From Bifidobacterium callitrichos DSM 23973 (GTDB lineage Bacteria; Actinomycetota; Actinomycetes; Actinomycetales; Bifidobacteriaceae), in NCBI RefSeq assembly GCF_000741175.1, contig NZ_JGYS01000011.1, positions 62,001 through 126,000 on the forward strand: a stretch of 64,000 nucleotides of DNA, written 5' to 3'. Shown one piece after another: positions 34,167-45,191 of this stretch (position 1 is the stretch's first letter; each line of letters starts with the position of its first letter). The position numbers and the translations under genes are program-made. The notes beneath the pieces are model-generated. The model saw only the letters and a list, made by a program, of their open reading frames with translations. It searched no databases and was not told the DNA's origin.

Positions 34167-34294
34167 GGTCCCAACACGAAAACACGGTCCGGCATGGTCG
34201 GCAACGAGGCTGCGGTGATCTCGCCCCATCGGCCAAGGTCGGAGCCGACGTGGGGAGTCGCATGGTGGGCGGCTCCGAAGGAAAGGAATCAACG

Positions 34295-35548
34295 ATGATT
34301 GCACGATGGAAGAAAGCCCTTGCGGCCGTCACGGCGTGCGTGCTGTCGTTCGGCATGCTGGCCGCATGCGGCACGGCCGGCGCCGGCGCGAACGGCGGCG
34401 AGGTCGAGCGCATGACGCTCGTCGTCTGGGCCTCGCAGGAGGACCAGGTCGACTCCGACTCGTGGCTGCAGACCATGGAGAGCGAGTTCGAGAAGCGTCA
34501 CCCCGAATACGACATCACATGGAAGAACCAGGTCGTCGCCTCGGCCGACGCGGCCACGATCGCCAAGCAGGACCCGACCGTCGCCGCGGACGTGTACACG
34601 TTCGCCTCCGACCAGCTCGGCACCCTGATCGACGCCGGCGCGGTCGGCCAGGTCAGTGATCCGACCATGAAGCAGCTCAAGAAGCAGACCGCCGGCAACG
34701 AGACGATGCTCAACACCGTCACCGCGCCCGACGGCAACGTGTACGGCGTGCCGCTGGCCGGCAACACCTGGTTCATGTACTACCGCAAGAGCAAGTTCAC
34801 CGAGCAGGACCTCACCTCGCTCGACGCGATGCTCGCCAAGGGCAAGGTCTCCTTCCCGCTGACCAACTCGTGGTACCTGCCCGCCTTCTACATCGGCGCC
34901 GGCGGCACCCTGTTCGGCGAGGACGGCACCGACGCCGAGTCCGGCGTCCAGTTCGGCGGCGAGATCGGCGCGGCGGTCACCAATTACCTGGTCGACCTGC
35001 GCAACAACAAGAACTTCGTCAACGACAAGAACGGCTCCGGTCTGGCCGGCCTCAAGTCCGGCAAGGTCGACGTGGTCTTCACCGGCAACTGGGACGCCGC
35101 CACCGTGCGCGAGAACCTCGGCGACGACTGGGGAGTCGCCAAGCTGCCGAGCTTCAACCTCAACGGCAAGCAGGTGCAGATGCGCGCGTTCGCCGGCTCC
35201 ACCGTCTACGCGTGGAACCCGTACACCAAGCACCCCAAGGCCGCCGACCAGTTCTCCGCGTTCCTGTCGAGCACCTACTCGCAGAAACGCCACTACGAGA
35301 TGCGATCGGTCATCCCCTCCGACGTCGAACTCGCCTCCGAGTCGGACATCAAGAAGGACGCCGTCGCCCAGGCCCAGATGGACACCATCGCCGACACGTC
35401 CGTCGTGCAGCCGTCCATCGACCCGATGAGCAACTTCTGGGGTCCGTGCGAGAACTTCGGCAACTCCATCTACAACAAGGAAGTCACCCACGACAACGCG
35501 GCCAAGCTGACCGAACAGTGGATGAAGTCCTACGAGAACACGCTCTGA
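34295..35548 (+). CDS. maltodextrin-type ABC substrate-binding lipoprotein
   Basis: 417 residues, MalE-like (SBP_bac_1). The lipobox is GMLAAC. Stretches typical of the family: MTLVVWASQEDQ, WLQTMESEFEKRHPEYDITW, VYGVPLAGNTWFMYYRKSKF, SGKVDVVFTGNWDAATV. ATG 34295 follows GGAAAGGAATC. First gene of an operon with two permeases and pullulanase, which makes maltodextrins the likely ligand. No ATPase gene is present. Confidence 0.88.
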   Translation: MIARWKKALAAVTACVLSFGMLAACGTAGAGANGGEVERMTLVVWASQEDQVDSDSWLQTMESEFEKRHPEYDITWKNQVVASADAATIAKQDPTVAADVYTFASDQLGTLIDAGAVGQVSDPTMKQLKKQTAGNETMLNTVTAPDGNVYGVPLAGNTWFMYYRKSKFTEQDLTSLDAMLAKGKVSFPLTNSWYLPAFYIGAGGTLFGEDGTDAESGVQFGGEIGAAVTNYLVDLRNNKNFVNDKNGSGLAGLKSGKVDVVFTGNWDAATVRENLGDDWGVAKLPSFNLNGKQVQMRAFAGSTVYAWNPYTKHPKAADQFSAFLSSTYSQKRHYEMRSVIPSDVELASESDIKKDAVAQAQMDTIADTSVVQPSIDPMSNFWGPCENFGNSIYNKEVTHDNAAKLTEQWMKSYENTL

Positions 35549-35617
35549 CGCCGCGGACGGCCCAGCCCGCAGCAACCCTAAGTCAAGGTAGACCAGGATA
35601 AGACAAGGACAACAATC

Positions 35618-37018
35618 ATGGAAGCAACCGTTTCCCCAACCAAGAGCGGCAAGCGCGCCCGCCGCAGGCCGGCGGACTACATCCCGCCGTCCCGCTACAC
35701 CATCCGCGGCGCGGCCGGGCAGGGCGACGCCCTGACCCGACTCTCGTTCCTCGTGCTCGGCGCCGGCAACATCGCCCGCAGGCAGATCGCCAAGGGCGTC
35801 CTGTTCCTCGCCGTCGAGATCGCGTACATCGCGTACATGGCCGTCTCCGGCGTGCCGGCGCTCGCGAACCTCGTCACGCTCGGCTCGCGCACGCAGACCA
35901 AGCAGAAGATCGACGGCTATTGGTACTACGATCCGGGCGACAACTCGGTGCTGCTCATGGTCTACGGCATCGCCGCCGTGTTCATCACCGTGCTGTTCGT
36001 CGTGTTCTGGTCGTACGCCGTGCGCAGCGCGTACAAGGCGCAGCTGCTGGCCGCCGAGACCGGTTCGGCCCCGACGTTCGGCGACGATCTGCGCAACATC
36101 ACCGACCGTAACGGTCAGGTGGCGTTCATGGCGCTGCCGGTGGCGGGCATCCTCGTGTTCACCGTGCTGCCGACGCTCATCATGATGTGCATCGCGTTCA
36201 CGAACTACGACTCCGACCACGTCCTGCTGTTCGACTGGGTCGGCTTCAAGAACTTCGGCCAGCTGTTCAGCGCGACCGGCGAGGTCAACGCCACGCAGTT
36301 CACCTCCGTGCTCATCTGGACGCTGGTGTGGGCGTTCTTCGCGACGTTCCTCAACTTCTTCCTCGGCCTGTTCCTCGCGATGGTCATCAACCGCAAGACC
36401 ACCCGGTTCAAGGGATTCTGGCGCGCGGTGTTCTCCCTGTCGATCGCCGTGCCGCAGTTCGTCTCCCTGCTGGTCATCAACCAGATGCTCCAGCCCGAGG
36501 GTGCGATCAACCGTCTGCTCATCGAATGGGGATGGATCGATCAGGCGCTGCCGTTCTTCACCGACACCACATGGGCGCGCGTGACCGTCATCGTCGTGAA
36601 CCTGTGGATCGGCATCCCGTTCACGATCATGCAGATCACCGGCATCCTGCAGAACATCCCGGCCGAGCAGTACGAGGCCGCGAGGCTCGACGGCGCGAAC
36701 TGGTGGCAGGCGTTCACGCAGATCACCATGCCGTACCTCGTGTTCGTGCTCACCCCGTACCTGATCACCACGTTCACCGGCAACGTGAACAACTTCAACG
36801 TGATCTACCTGCTCTCCGGCGGCAACCCCACGCCCGTGGGCGACACGGCCGGCAAAACCGACCTGCTGATCACGTGGCTGTACAAGCTCACCGTCGATCG
36901 CGGCGACTACAACCTCGGTGCCGTCATCGGCATCTTCACATTCATCACGCTTGCGGTGGTCTCGCTGATCACCTACCGTTCCAGCGCTTCCTACAAGGAT
37001 GAGGGAGGATTCCGATGA
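35618..37018 (+). CDS. maltodextrin-type ABC permease (MalF-like)
   Basis: 466 residues, longer than usual because of an N-terminal basic region and an extra domain of about 120 residues with added membrane segments before the conserved core, as in MalF. EAA motif: EQYEAARLDGANWWQAFTQITMPYL. The stop overlaps the next start by 4 bases (ATGA). Confidence 0.9.
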   Translation: MEATVSPTKSGKRARRRPADYIPPSRYTIRGAAGQGDALTRLSFLVLGAGNIARRQIAKGVLFLAVEIAYIAYMAVSGVPALANLVTLGSRTQTKQKIDGYWYYDPGDNSVLLMVYGIAAVFITVLFVVFWSYAVRSAYKAQLLAAETGSAPTFGDDLRNITDRNGQVAFMALPVAGILVFTVLPTLIMMCIAFTNYDSDHVLLFDWVGFKNFGQLFSATGEVNATQFTSVLIWTLVWAFFATFLNFFLGLFLAMVINRKTTRFKGFWRAVFSLSIAVPQFVSLLVINQMLQPEGAINRLLIEWGWIDQALPFFTDTTWARVTVIVVNLWIGIPFTIMQITGILQNIPAEQYEAARLDGANWWQAFTQITMPYLVFVLTPYLITTFTGNVNNFNVIYLLSGGNPTPVGDTAGKTDLLITWLYKLTVDRGDYNLGAVIGIFTFITLAVVSLITYRSSASYKDEGGFR

Positions 37019-37950
37019 GCAGCAACATGAGCGGCAACCGTTTCGATATGACTTCCGTGACGACCGCGACCGCCAAGCCGGCCGGCAACCCGTTCTGGCA
37101 CGACCAGCGTAAGCGCCGCATCGTCGGCGACGTGCTGAGCCATCTGCTGCTCGCCGTGCTCGCCGTGATCTGGGTCATCCCGATCGTGTGGGTGTTCCTC
37201 GAGAGCTTCAACAAGAACCCGGGGCCGTACAACGAGACGTTCTTCCCGACCGAGTACACGCTCGACAACTACGTCAAGCTGTTCACCGACAACCACGTGC
37301 TCAACTTCCCGCGCATGTTCATGCACACGTTCGTGATCTCCGTGTTCACCTGCGCGATCAGCGTGTTCTTCGTGCTGTGCGTCGCGTTCTGCATGAGCCG
37401 CATGCGCTTCCGCTTCCGCAAGTCGTTCATGAACATCGTGCTGGTGCTGGGCATGTTCCCGGGCATCATGTCCGTCGTCGTGATCTACTTCATCCTGAAG
37501 TCCCTGGGACTGACGCAGGGCGTGGGCGTGACGATCGCGCTGATCCTCGTCTACTCGGCCGGCGCCGGCGCGGGCTTCTACGTGATGAAGGGCTACATGG
37601 ACACGATCCCGATGTCCCTCGACGAGGCCGCGTACCTCGACGGATGCACCCGCTGGCAGGTGTTCACCAAGATCATCATCCCCGTGTGCAAGCCGATGCT
37701 CGTCTACCAGGCGCTGACCTCGTTCCTCGGCCCGTGGCTCGACTTCGTCATGGCCAAGGCGATCGCCCGCACGCAGGACAACTACACGGTGGCTCTCGGC
37801 CTGTACCAGATGCTCTCCCGCGAGTACCTCAACGACTGGTTCGCCCGCTTCGCCGCGGCCGCAGTGGTCATCTCCGTCCCGATCGCCATCCTCTTCATCA
37901 TCATGCAGCGCTTCTACCAGGAGTCGATGACTGGAGCGGTGAAGGGATGA
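37015..37950 (+). CDS. maltodextrin-type ABC permease (MalG-like)
   Basis: 311 residues with six membrane segments. EAA motif: MSLDEAAYLDGCTRWQVFTKIIIPVCKPM. It overlaps malF-like upstream and the pullulanase start downstream (ATGA), so all are translationally coupled. Confidence 0.9.
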   Translation: MSSNMSGNRFDMTSVTTATAKPAGNPFWHDQRKRRIVGDVLSHLLLAVLAVIWVIPIVWVFLESFNKNPGPYNETFFPTEYTLDNYVKLFTDNHVLNFPRMFMHTFVISVFTCAISVFFVLCVAFCMSRMRFRFRKSFMNIVLVLGMFPGIMSVVVIYFILKSLGLTQGVGVTIALILVYSAGAGAGFYVMKGYMDTIPMSLDEAAYLDGCTRWQVFTKIIIPVCKPMLVYQALTSFLGPWLDFVMAKAIARTQDNYTVALGLYQMLSREYLNDWFARFAAAAVVISVPIAILFIIMQRFYQESMTGAVKG

Positions 37951-40004
37951 CACCCGTGTCACTGCCGCTGGCCGTGGTCGATGCGACGCCCGCCGAGCCG
38001 GCGATGCCCTGCCCTGATTACCCCGTGTACACGGGTGACGACCTCGGTGCGATTCCCGGCGCGCACGGCACCACCTTCCGCGTGTGGGCGCCGAGCGCCT
38101 CCGGCGTCACCCTGCGACTGTTCACCGCCGGATCGGACGGGGAGTCGGTCGAGTCCGCCGAACCGTTCGAGACCCACGAACTGACCACCGGCGCGGACGG
38201 CACGTGGCTCGTGCGCTGCGACGGCGTCGGCCACGGCGTCTACTACGACTACCTCGTGCACTTCCCGAACGGCGAGACGCATCGCACCGCCGATCCGTGG
38301 GCGCGCGCCGCCGGCGTGAACGGGCGGCGCAGCATGGTCGTCGACCTCGCACGAACCGACCCGGACGGCTGGGCCGACGATCGTCGCCCGCACGTCGCCG
38401 CCAAGGATCTCGTCATCTGGGAGACGCACATCGGCGACTTCAGCGCCGACCCGGCGAGCGGCATCCCCGCCGAGCATCGCGGCACGTACCTCGCGTTCAC
38501 GCACGAGGACACGAGCGTCGACGGCGAGGGCGACTTCCCGACGTGCGTCGCGTACCTGAAGCACCTCGGCGTCACCGCAGTGCAGCTCATGCCGTTCTAC
38601 GACTACGGTTCGATCGACGAGTCGATTCCCCGCGACGACCCGAACCGCGGCTTCAACTGGGGCTACGATCCGCTCAACTACAACGTTCCCGAAGGCTCGT
38701 ACTCGACCGACCCGTTCCACGGCGACGTGCGCATCAGGGAATGCAAGCGCATGATCCAGGCACTGCACGCGGCCGGCATCAAGGTGATCATGGACGTGGT
38801 CTACAACCACCTGTACTCGCCGGACAACTGGTTCGAGCGCATGATCCCCGGCTACGCGCTGCGCCGCCTGGCCGACGGCACCTTCGCCGACGGCTCCGGC
38901 TGCTCGAACGACGTGGCCAGCGAGCACCCGATGATGCGCAGGTACATCGTCGACTCGGTCGTCCACTGGGCGCGCGAATACCACGTCGACGGCTTCCGCT
39001 TCGACCTGATGGGCCTGATCGACGTGGACACGATGAACGCGGTCCGCACCGCGCTCGACGCCCTGCCCGACGGCGCGTCGATCCTCATGCACGGCGAGCC
39101 GTGGTCCGCCCGCGAGACCGCGCTCGACCCGAACCCAGATCACCCGGTCATCCTCGCCGACAAGCGCGGCCTGCCGTACCTCGACCCGCGCATCGGCGCG
39201 TTCTGCGATTCGACGCGCGACGCGGTCCGCGGCCACATCTTCTACCAGAAGGAACCCGGATACCTGACCGGCGCCGCCGACGATTTCGCCGACGACATCC
39301 GCCGCGCGGTCGACGCGTGGCGCGGCACGTCGCGCGAGAGCGCGAGCGTGGGGCAGGTGATCCAGTACGTCTCCGCGCACGACGACCTGACCCTGTGGGA
39401 CAAGCTGTGCGCGGCGATGCGCCGCATGCCGGGGGAGCGCGACTACGCGGCCGGTGGCTCTGCCGTCGGTGAGGCCGGCGCATGCGACGACCTGATGCGC
39501 GCCAACCGCCTGGCCGCCGGCATCGTCTTCTCCTCGGCCGGCGTGCCGTTCCTGCTCGGCGGCGAGGAGTTCGCACGCACCAAGCACGGCGTCTCCGACT
39601 CGTACAAGAGCCCGGTCGAGCTTAATCGGCTCGACTGGCGTCGCGCGCGGCGACTATCCGGACTGGTCGACCACTATCGCACGCTCATCGCCCTGCGACA
39701 CGGCAACCCCGCGTACTTCGGCGGCGCGCGCATGGTCGTCGAACGTGACGACGCGGCCGTCGTCTTCCGCGTCGGCGACGACTGCATCGCCATCAACCCG
39801 ACCGGCAGCGCCCTGACCCAGCCGACCGTCGATCTGGAGACCCTCGGGCCGTACGATGAGGTCACGAGGATCGCGCCCGACGAATGGGCGTGCATCTACG
39901 CCTCGATCGGCGCCGACGGCGATGCGGGCTCCCGCCCCGCGCTCGCCGGCAGGGCCATGCCCCTGCCGCCCTACAGCTTCGCCGTCTGGCGCCGCCGCAA
40001 GTGA
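37947..40004 (+). CDS. type I pullulanase (debranching enzyme)
   Basis: 685-residue cytoplasmic GH13_14-type enzyme hydrolysing alpha-1,6 links in branched dextrins. A CBM48 domain (TTFRVWAPSASGVTLRLF) precedes the barrel. Signatures: FNWGYDPLNYNVPEGSYS (the pullulanase YNWGYDP motif), MDVVYNHLY, GFRFDLMGLID (nucleophile Asp), LMHGEPWS (acid Glu) and VSAHDDLTLWDKL. ATG 37947 overlaps the malG-like stop. No signal peptide, so it acts on imported oligosaccharides. Confidence 0.92.
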   Translation: MTPVSLPLAVVDATPAEPAMPCPDYPVYTGDDLGAIPGAHGTTFRVWAPSASGVTLRLFTAGSDGESVESAEPFETHELTTGADGTWLVRCDGVGHGVYYDYLVHFPNGETHRTADPWARAAGVNGRRSMVVDLARTDPDGWADDRRPHVAAKDLVIWETHIGDFSADPASGIPAEHRGTYLAFTHEDTSVDGEGDFPTCVAYLKHLGVTAVQLMPFYDYGSIDESIPRDDPNRGFNWGYDPLNYNVPEGSYSTDPFHGDVRIRECKRMIQALHAAGIKVIMDVVYNHLYSPDNWFERMIPGYALRRLADGTFADGSGCSNDVASEHPMMRRYIVDSVVHWAREYHVDGFRFDLMGLIDVDTMNAVRTALDALPDGASILMHGEPWSARETALDPNPDHPVILADKRGLPYLDPRIGAFCDSTRDAVRGHIFYQKEPGYLTGAADDFADDIRRAVDAWRGTSRESASVGQVIQYVSAHDDLTLWDKLCAAMRRMPGERDYAAGGSAVGEAGACDDLMRANRLAAGIVFSSAGVPFLLGGEEFARTKHGVSDSYKSPVELNRLDWRRARRLSGLVDHYRTLIALRHGNPAYFGGARMVVERDDAAVVFRVGDDCIAINPTGSALTQPTVDLETLGPYDEVTRIAPDEWACIYASIGADGDAGSRPALAGRAMPLPPYSFAVWRRRK

Positions 40005-40021
40005 TGTAAGGAGAGATGACG

Positions 40022-40804
40022 ATGAATCAGCCGAACCGGTCGCGTGCGTCGCGCGGACTGACCTCGTTCCGACTCAAGGTGATCGGTGCGGTGTTCATGG
40101 CGTTGTCGATCGCCTCGACCACGCTCATGCCCGCGATCCTCGGCGTCTCGCTCGACGCCGGCGCGGGCATGGCGTCGATCTCCTCCGCCGACATGGTCTC
40201 CCTGACTGAAATCGTCCTGTGCGAGATCATCTCCTGGTGCGCTGTCCCGATCTACGCATGGCTGCTCGTCGACGGTTATCGTCACACGCGCGGCGTGTGG
40301 GCGTACGTCGGTCGCCTCGCCGCGCTCGCCGTTGTATGCGAGGTGCCGTACGACCTCGCGACCTCCGGCAAGGCTTTCGATATGTCGTCGCAGAACCCGG
40401 TGTGGGGATTGGTCATCGCCCTGATCGTGCTCGCCCTGCTCGACTGGACGGTGGCGCGGTTCGGCCGTGCGGCCGCACGCGTTCTCATCTCCCTAGCGAT
40501 CGTGCTGGCCGGTATCATGTGGAATCTGCTGATGAACGTCGGTCTGCGCCAGCACGTCATGTACGCGGGCGCGCTGACGCTCGGCTTCGCGCTGATCTTC
40601 CGATATCTCGCCGCCCGCGAGAACACGATGATGATCACCGCCGGATTGCTCGGCGCGATGATGCTCATCGTGCCGGCCGTCGGCGTCATGTTCCTGCACT
40701 GGCGCAACGGCGAGGCCGGCTATGCGCGGCCGTGGACCAAGTGGGTGTTCTACGCCCTGTATCCGGTCATGCTGCTGGCCGGATGCGTGTTCACTGTGCT
40801 GTAG
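40022..40804 (+). CDS. TraX-like membrane protein in the maltodextrin operon
   Basis: 260 residues with about eight membrane segments. FRLKVIGAVFMALSIASTTLMP and CAVPIYAWLLVDGYRHTRG resemble the TraX family. ATG 40022 is 8 bases after AAGGAGAG; the ATG at 40016 is too close. It follows pullulanase by 17 bases and ends just before the convergent LacI gene. Function is unknown; acyl transfer is possible by family only. Confidence 0.7.
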   Translation: MNQPNRSRASRGLTSFRLKVIGAVFMALSIASTTLMPAILGVSLDAGAGMASISSADMVSLTEIVLCEIISWCAVPIYAWLLVDGYRHTRGVWAYVGRLAALAVVCEVPYDLATSGKAFDMSSQNPVWGLVIALIVLALLDWTVARFGRAAARVLISLAIVLAGIMWNLLMNVGLRQHVMYAGALTLGFALIFRYLAARENTMMITAGLLGAMMLIVPAVGVMFLHWRNGEAGYARPWTKWVFYALYPVMLLAGCVFTVL

Positions 40805-40810
40805 CCGCGC

Positions 40811-41836
40811 CTAGGCGGCGGTGTAGGGGGCGTCGGTGTCGCGTAGCACAAGCTGGGCTTCGACGGTTTCGTGGGCCTCGCCTAGCTCCTCGCCGTTGAT
40901 CAGCTTCAACGCCTTGCGCGCAGCGGACCGGCCCATCGCGCGCGGATCCTGGCGCATCGTGGTCAGGCCCATCTCGCGCGCGTAGATGCTGTCGTCGAAG
41001 CCGATGATCGAGTAGTCGCGCGGCGTGCGGCGACCGTATCGCTCGAGTTTGATGATCATCGGGATCGCCATCATGTCCATCTGACAGCAGATCGCATCGG
41101 GGAACTCGCCGAGTGCGAGCAGCGCGGAAAGCGCCGAATCGACGAACTCCGGACCGCGCGGCACGCTGAGCACGCGCCAGTCGAGATCCCTGCGACGGGC
41201 GGTCGCCTCCTCGCACGCGCGGATGAAGCCGCGCCCGCGGGCGTCGATCGAGGCGTCCATATCCGTCGCCTCGGAACAGGGGTACACGATGTGGCGATGC
41301 CCCAGTCCGATCAGATGCTGCGTGGCCCTGTACATGCCCTCCTCGTCGTCGATGCTGATCGAGGCGTCGAATCCGGTGGTCGAGGGGATGTTGATGCCGA
41401 TGATCGGCACGTGGATGCGCTTGAGCTGCTCCACCTCGGGCGGGTCGATCGCGAACGATGCGACGAACACCGCGTCCACGTTGCGCCTGATCGGCAGGTC
41501 CGTGAAGAACTCACGCCGATTCTCCGCCGTATCGATGTGCTGGAACAGGGAGATGTCGTAGCCCGCGGGGTGCATCACCGACTCCAGACCGGCGAACACT
41601 TCCGTGTTGAACCAGCAGGTGATCTCCTCGTTCATCAGCAGCGCCACGCGGTTCGTGCGTCCGGATTTGAGCGCCGTGGCCGATCGGGAGATGTTGAAAT
41701 CGAGGCGATCGGCGATGTCGAGCACCCTGCGCCGCGTCTTGTCGGAGACGAGATCGGGGCGTGTGAACGCGCGGGAGACCGTCGAGATGGAGACGCCCGC
41801 CGCCTTGGCGACGTCATGGATATCGGCTTTGGTCAT
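40811..41836 (-). CDS. LacI-family regulator of the maltodextrin genes
   Basis: 341 residues. Helix-turn-helix IHDVAKAAGVSISTVSRAFTRPDLVSDKTRRRV, hinge FNISRSATALKSGR, and effector domain (NRVALLMNEE, VPIIGINIPSTTGFDASISIDDEEG, YSIIGFDDSIYAREMGLTTMRQD). Very similar to the LacI protein at 18087, including the hinge, so the two may share operators. Likely represses the operators at 32013 and 34137 and its own at 41888. An effector would be a maltodextrin or glucose derivative (inference). Confidence 0.92.
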   Translation of the reverse strand: MTKADIHDVAKAAGVSISTVSRAFTRPDLVSDKTRRRVLDIADRLDFNISRSATALKSGRTNRVALLMNEEITCWFNTEVFAGLESVMHPAGYDISLFQHIDTAENRREFFTDLPIRRNVDAVFVASFAIDPPEVEQLKRIHVPIIGINIPSTTGFDASISIDDEEGMYRATQHLIGLGHRHIVYPCSEATDMDASIDARGRGFIRACEEATARRRDLDWRVLSVPRGPEFVDSALSALLALGEFPDAICCQMDMMAIPMIIKLERYGRRTPRDYSIIGFDDSIYAREMGLTTMRQDPRAMGRSAARKALKLINGEELGEAHETVEAQLVLRDTDAPYTAA

Positions 41837-41887
41837 CGGGCTCTCCTCCCATCATCGCCGGAGTCAAAGAACGGTACACCATCATAC

Positions 41888-41901
41888 TGCGAACGTTGGC
41901 A
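41888..41901 (-). promoter_or_regulatory. LacI-type operator upstream of the regulator gene
   Basis: TGCGAACGTTGGCA, a variant of the operator, about 50 bases before the lacI-type gene start. Suggests autoregulation. Confidence 0.6.
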
Positions 41902-41914
41902 ACGGTGGATCGCG

Positions 41915-42079
41915 TTGCAGCAAATCGTTCTCAATAAGAAACGTGTGAGGATTGACGGGTCGTCAATCGAACGTTGAGATGGCCAAAATGGCGTGATTGC
42001 GCCGTTTCGTCCGTGTGGTGATGTGTGCGGAAATGTGTGGGAGGCTCACACATTTCTTATTGAGAACGATTCGCTGCAA
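41915..42079. repeat. 34-bp inverted repeat enclosing further palindromes, upstream of dnaK
   Basis: Arms 41915-41948 and 42046-42079 match with two mismatches (core AATCGTTCTCAATAAGAAA). Between them lie GATTGACGGGTCGTCAATC (perfect hairpin) and AAATGTGTG/CACACATTT. It sits between the lacI-type gene and the dnaK promoter and may insulate them. Confidence 0.88.
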
Positions 42080-42124
42080 GTTCCCTCTCGGCGACCGGTC
42101 GAGAGGGGCAGCCCCCATTTAAAA

Positions 42125-42206
42125 CTTGAGCAACACCCACTCAACTTTTTGTGTGGAATATGGGAATAAAACTTGCGAGTCGGAAGTTGAGTGGTGTAGG
42201 CTCAAG
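42125..42206 (+). promoter_or_regulatory. two HAIR elements (HspR operators) and dnaK promoter
   Basis: CTTGAGC-N7-ACTCAAC (42125-42145) and GTTGAGT-N7-GCTCAAG (42186-42206) match the HspR consensus CTTGAGT-N7-ACTCAAG. TTGCGA (42173-42178), 18 bases, TAGGCT (42197-42202) is a plausible promoter lying inside the second element. HspR is encoded at the end of the operon. Confidence 0.88.
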
Positions 42207-42285
42207 TTTTGGAAGGTCCGAGAGACGATCATCCGGAACTCGGGCGAAGAACGTAAGAACGAATAAGACAAAAGGAGCACACATT

Positions 42286-44172
<1,887 letters not shown>

Positions 44173-44183
44173 GGTTCCGTCCG

Positions 44184-44846
44184 ATGGCTGAATTCAACAA
44201 GGACGACTACCTGAAGGATCTGCCGGATCCCGACGACGCGCGCGACACCGCCGCGTCGTCGGCCCCGGCCGACACCCCCGCCGACGCCGCTGCCGCCAAG
44301 ACCTCGACTCCCTCTGAGGAGGGAACCGGCGCGGCGGATGGCGCGACTGAGGCAGAGACCTCCAATCAGGCCGATGCCGCGGCCGCCGACAAGGACTCCG
44401 ACAACACCCTGACCCCGCTGGGTCAGGCCAAGAAGGAGGCCGCCGACTACCTCGAGGCCCTGCAGCGCGAGCGCGCGGAGTTCATCAACTACCGCAATCG
44501 CGCGAAGAAGGAGCAGGAGCGCTTCCGCCAGCACGGCATCATCGACGTGCTGACCGCACTGCTGCCCGCCCTCGACGACATCGATCGCATCCGCGCCAAC
44601 AGCGAGATGGACGAGTCCTTCAAGGCCGTCGCCGCGAAGATCGACAAGGCCTTCGAGAAGTTCGGCGTCGAGAAGTTCGGCGAGGCCGGCGAGGACTTCG
44701 ACCCGACCAAGCACGACGCGATCCTGCACAAGCCGGACGCATCGGCCGAGAAGGAGACCGTCGACACCGTAGTGGAGGCCGGATACCGCATCGGCGACCG
44801 CGTAATCCGCGCCGCCCGAGTAGTGGTAGCCTCCCCCCAGAACTGA
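44184..44846 (+). CDS. grpE: nucleotide exchange factor GrpE
   Basis: 220 residues. A disordered acidic/Ala-rich N-terminal third is followed by the long dimerising helix (AADYLEALQRERAEFINYRNRAKKEQERFRQHG) and the beta domain (FDPTKHDAILHKPD, GYRIGDRVIRAARVVVA). Resets DnaK by ADP release. Begins 11 bases after dnaK. Confidence 0.95.
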   Translation: MAEFNKDDYLKDLPDPDDARDTAASSAPADTPADAAAAKTSTPSEEGTGAADGATEAETSNQADAAAADKDSDNTLTPLGQAKKEAADYLEALQRERAEFINYRNRAKKEQERFRQHGIIDVLTALLPALDDIDRIRANSEMDESFKAVAAKIDKAFEKFGVEKFGEAGEDFDPTKHDAILHKPDASAEKETVDTVVEAGYRIGDRVIRAARVVVASPQN

Positions 44847-44941
44847 TCCCATCCCGCCCACCCCTAAAGAGGAGTTTGTAGAAGTCAAACAGACTCCTAC
44901 AAACCCCCGGTGGGCAGGAAATATGCCGGCGTGAAACGAAC

Positions 44942-45135
44942 GTAACGCAAGTTACGCACCCAAGTGAGCGTGGGGCGGGCGAATCGCATATTGTGACCGT
45001 AAAGACTTGGCCTATTGCGCTTCGCGCAATCGTCGCGGCATAGCCGCTCCCCTCGCCTACAGACAGCCCACTGGGCTGTCTGTTTCACGGCTCGGCCCGG
45101 AGCGTGTCGCAGTATGCGATTCGCCCGCCCCACGC
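44942..45135. repeat. nested inverted repeats between grpE and dnaJ
   Basis: Outer 23-bp perfect arms at 44968-44990 and 45113-45135 (core GTGGGGCGGGCGAATCGC). Inside are ATTGCGCTTCGCGCAAT, GCGGCATAGCCGC and a 25-base palindrome at 45059-45083 (ACAGACAGCCCA-C-TGGGCTGTCTGT) followed by TTT. CGTAACGCAAGTTACG lies just outside (44941-44956). It may partly terminate transcription before dnaJ. Confidence 0.88.
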
Positions 45136-45191
45136 GACAACGCACTTACTTGTGAATAAAAACATAAAAAACAACACGAAAGGAGACATGA

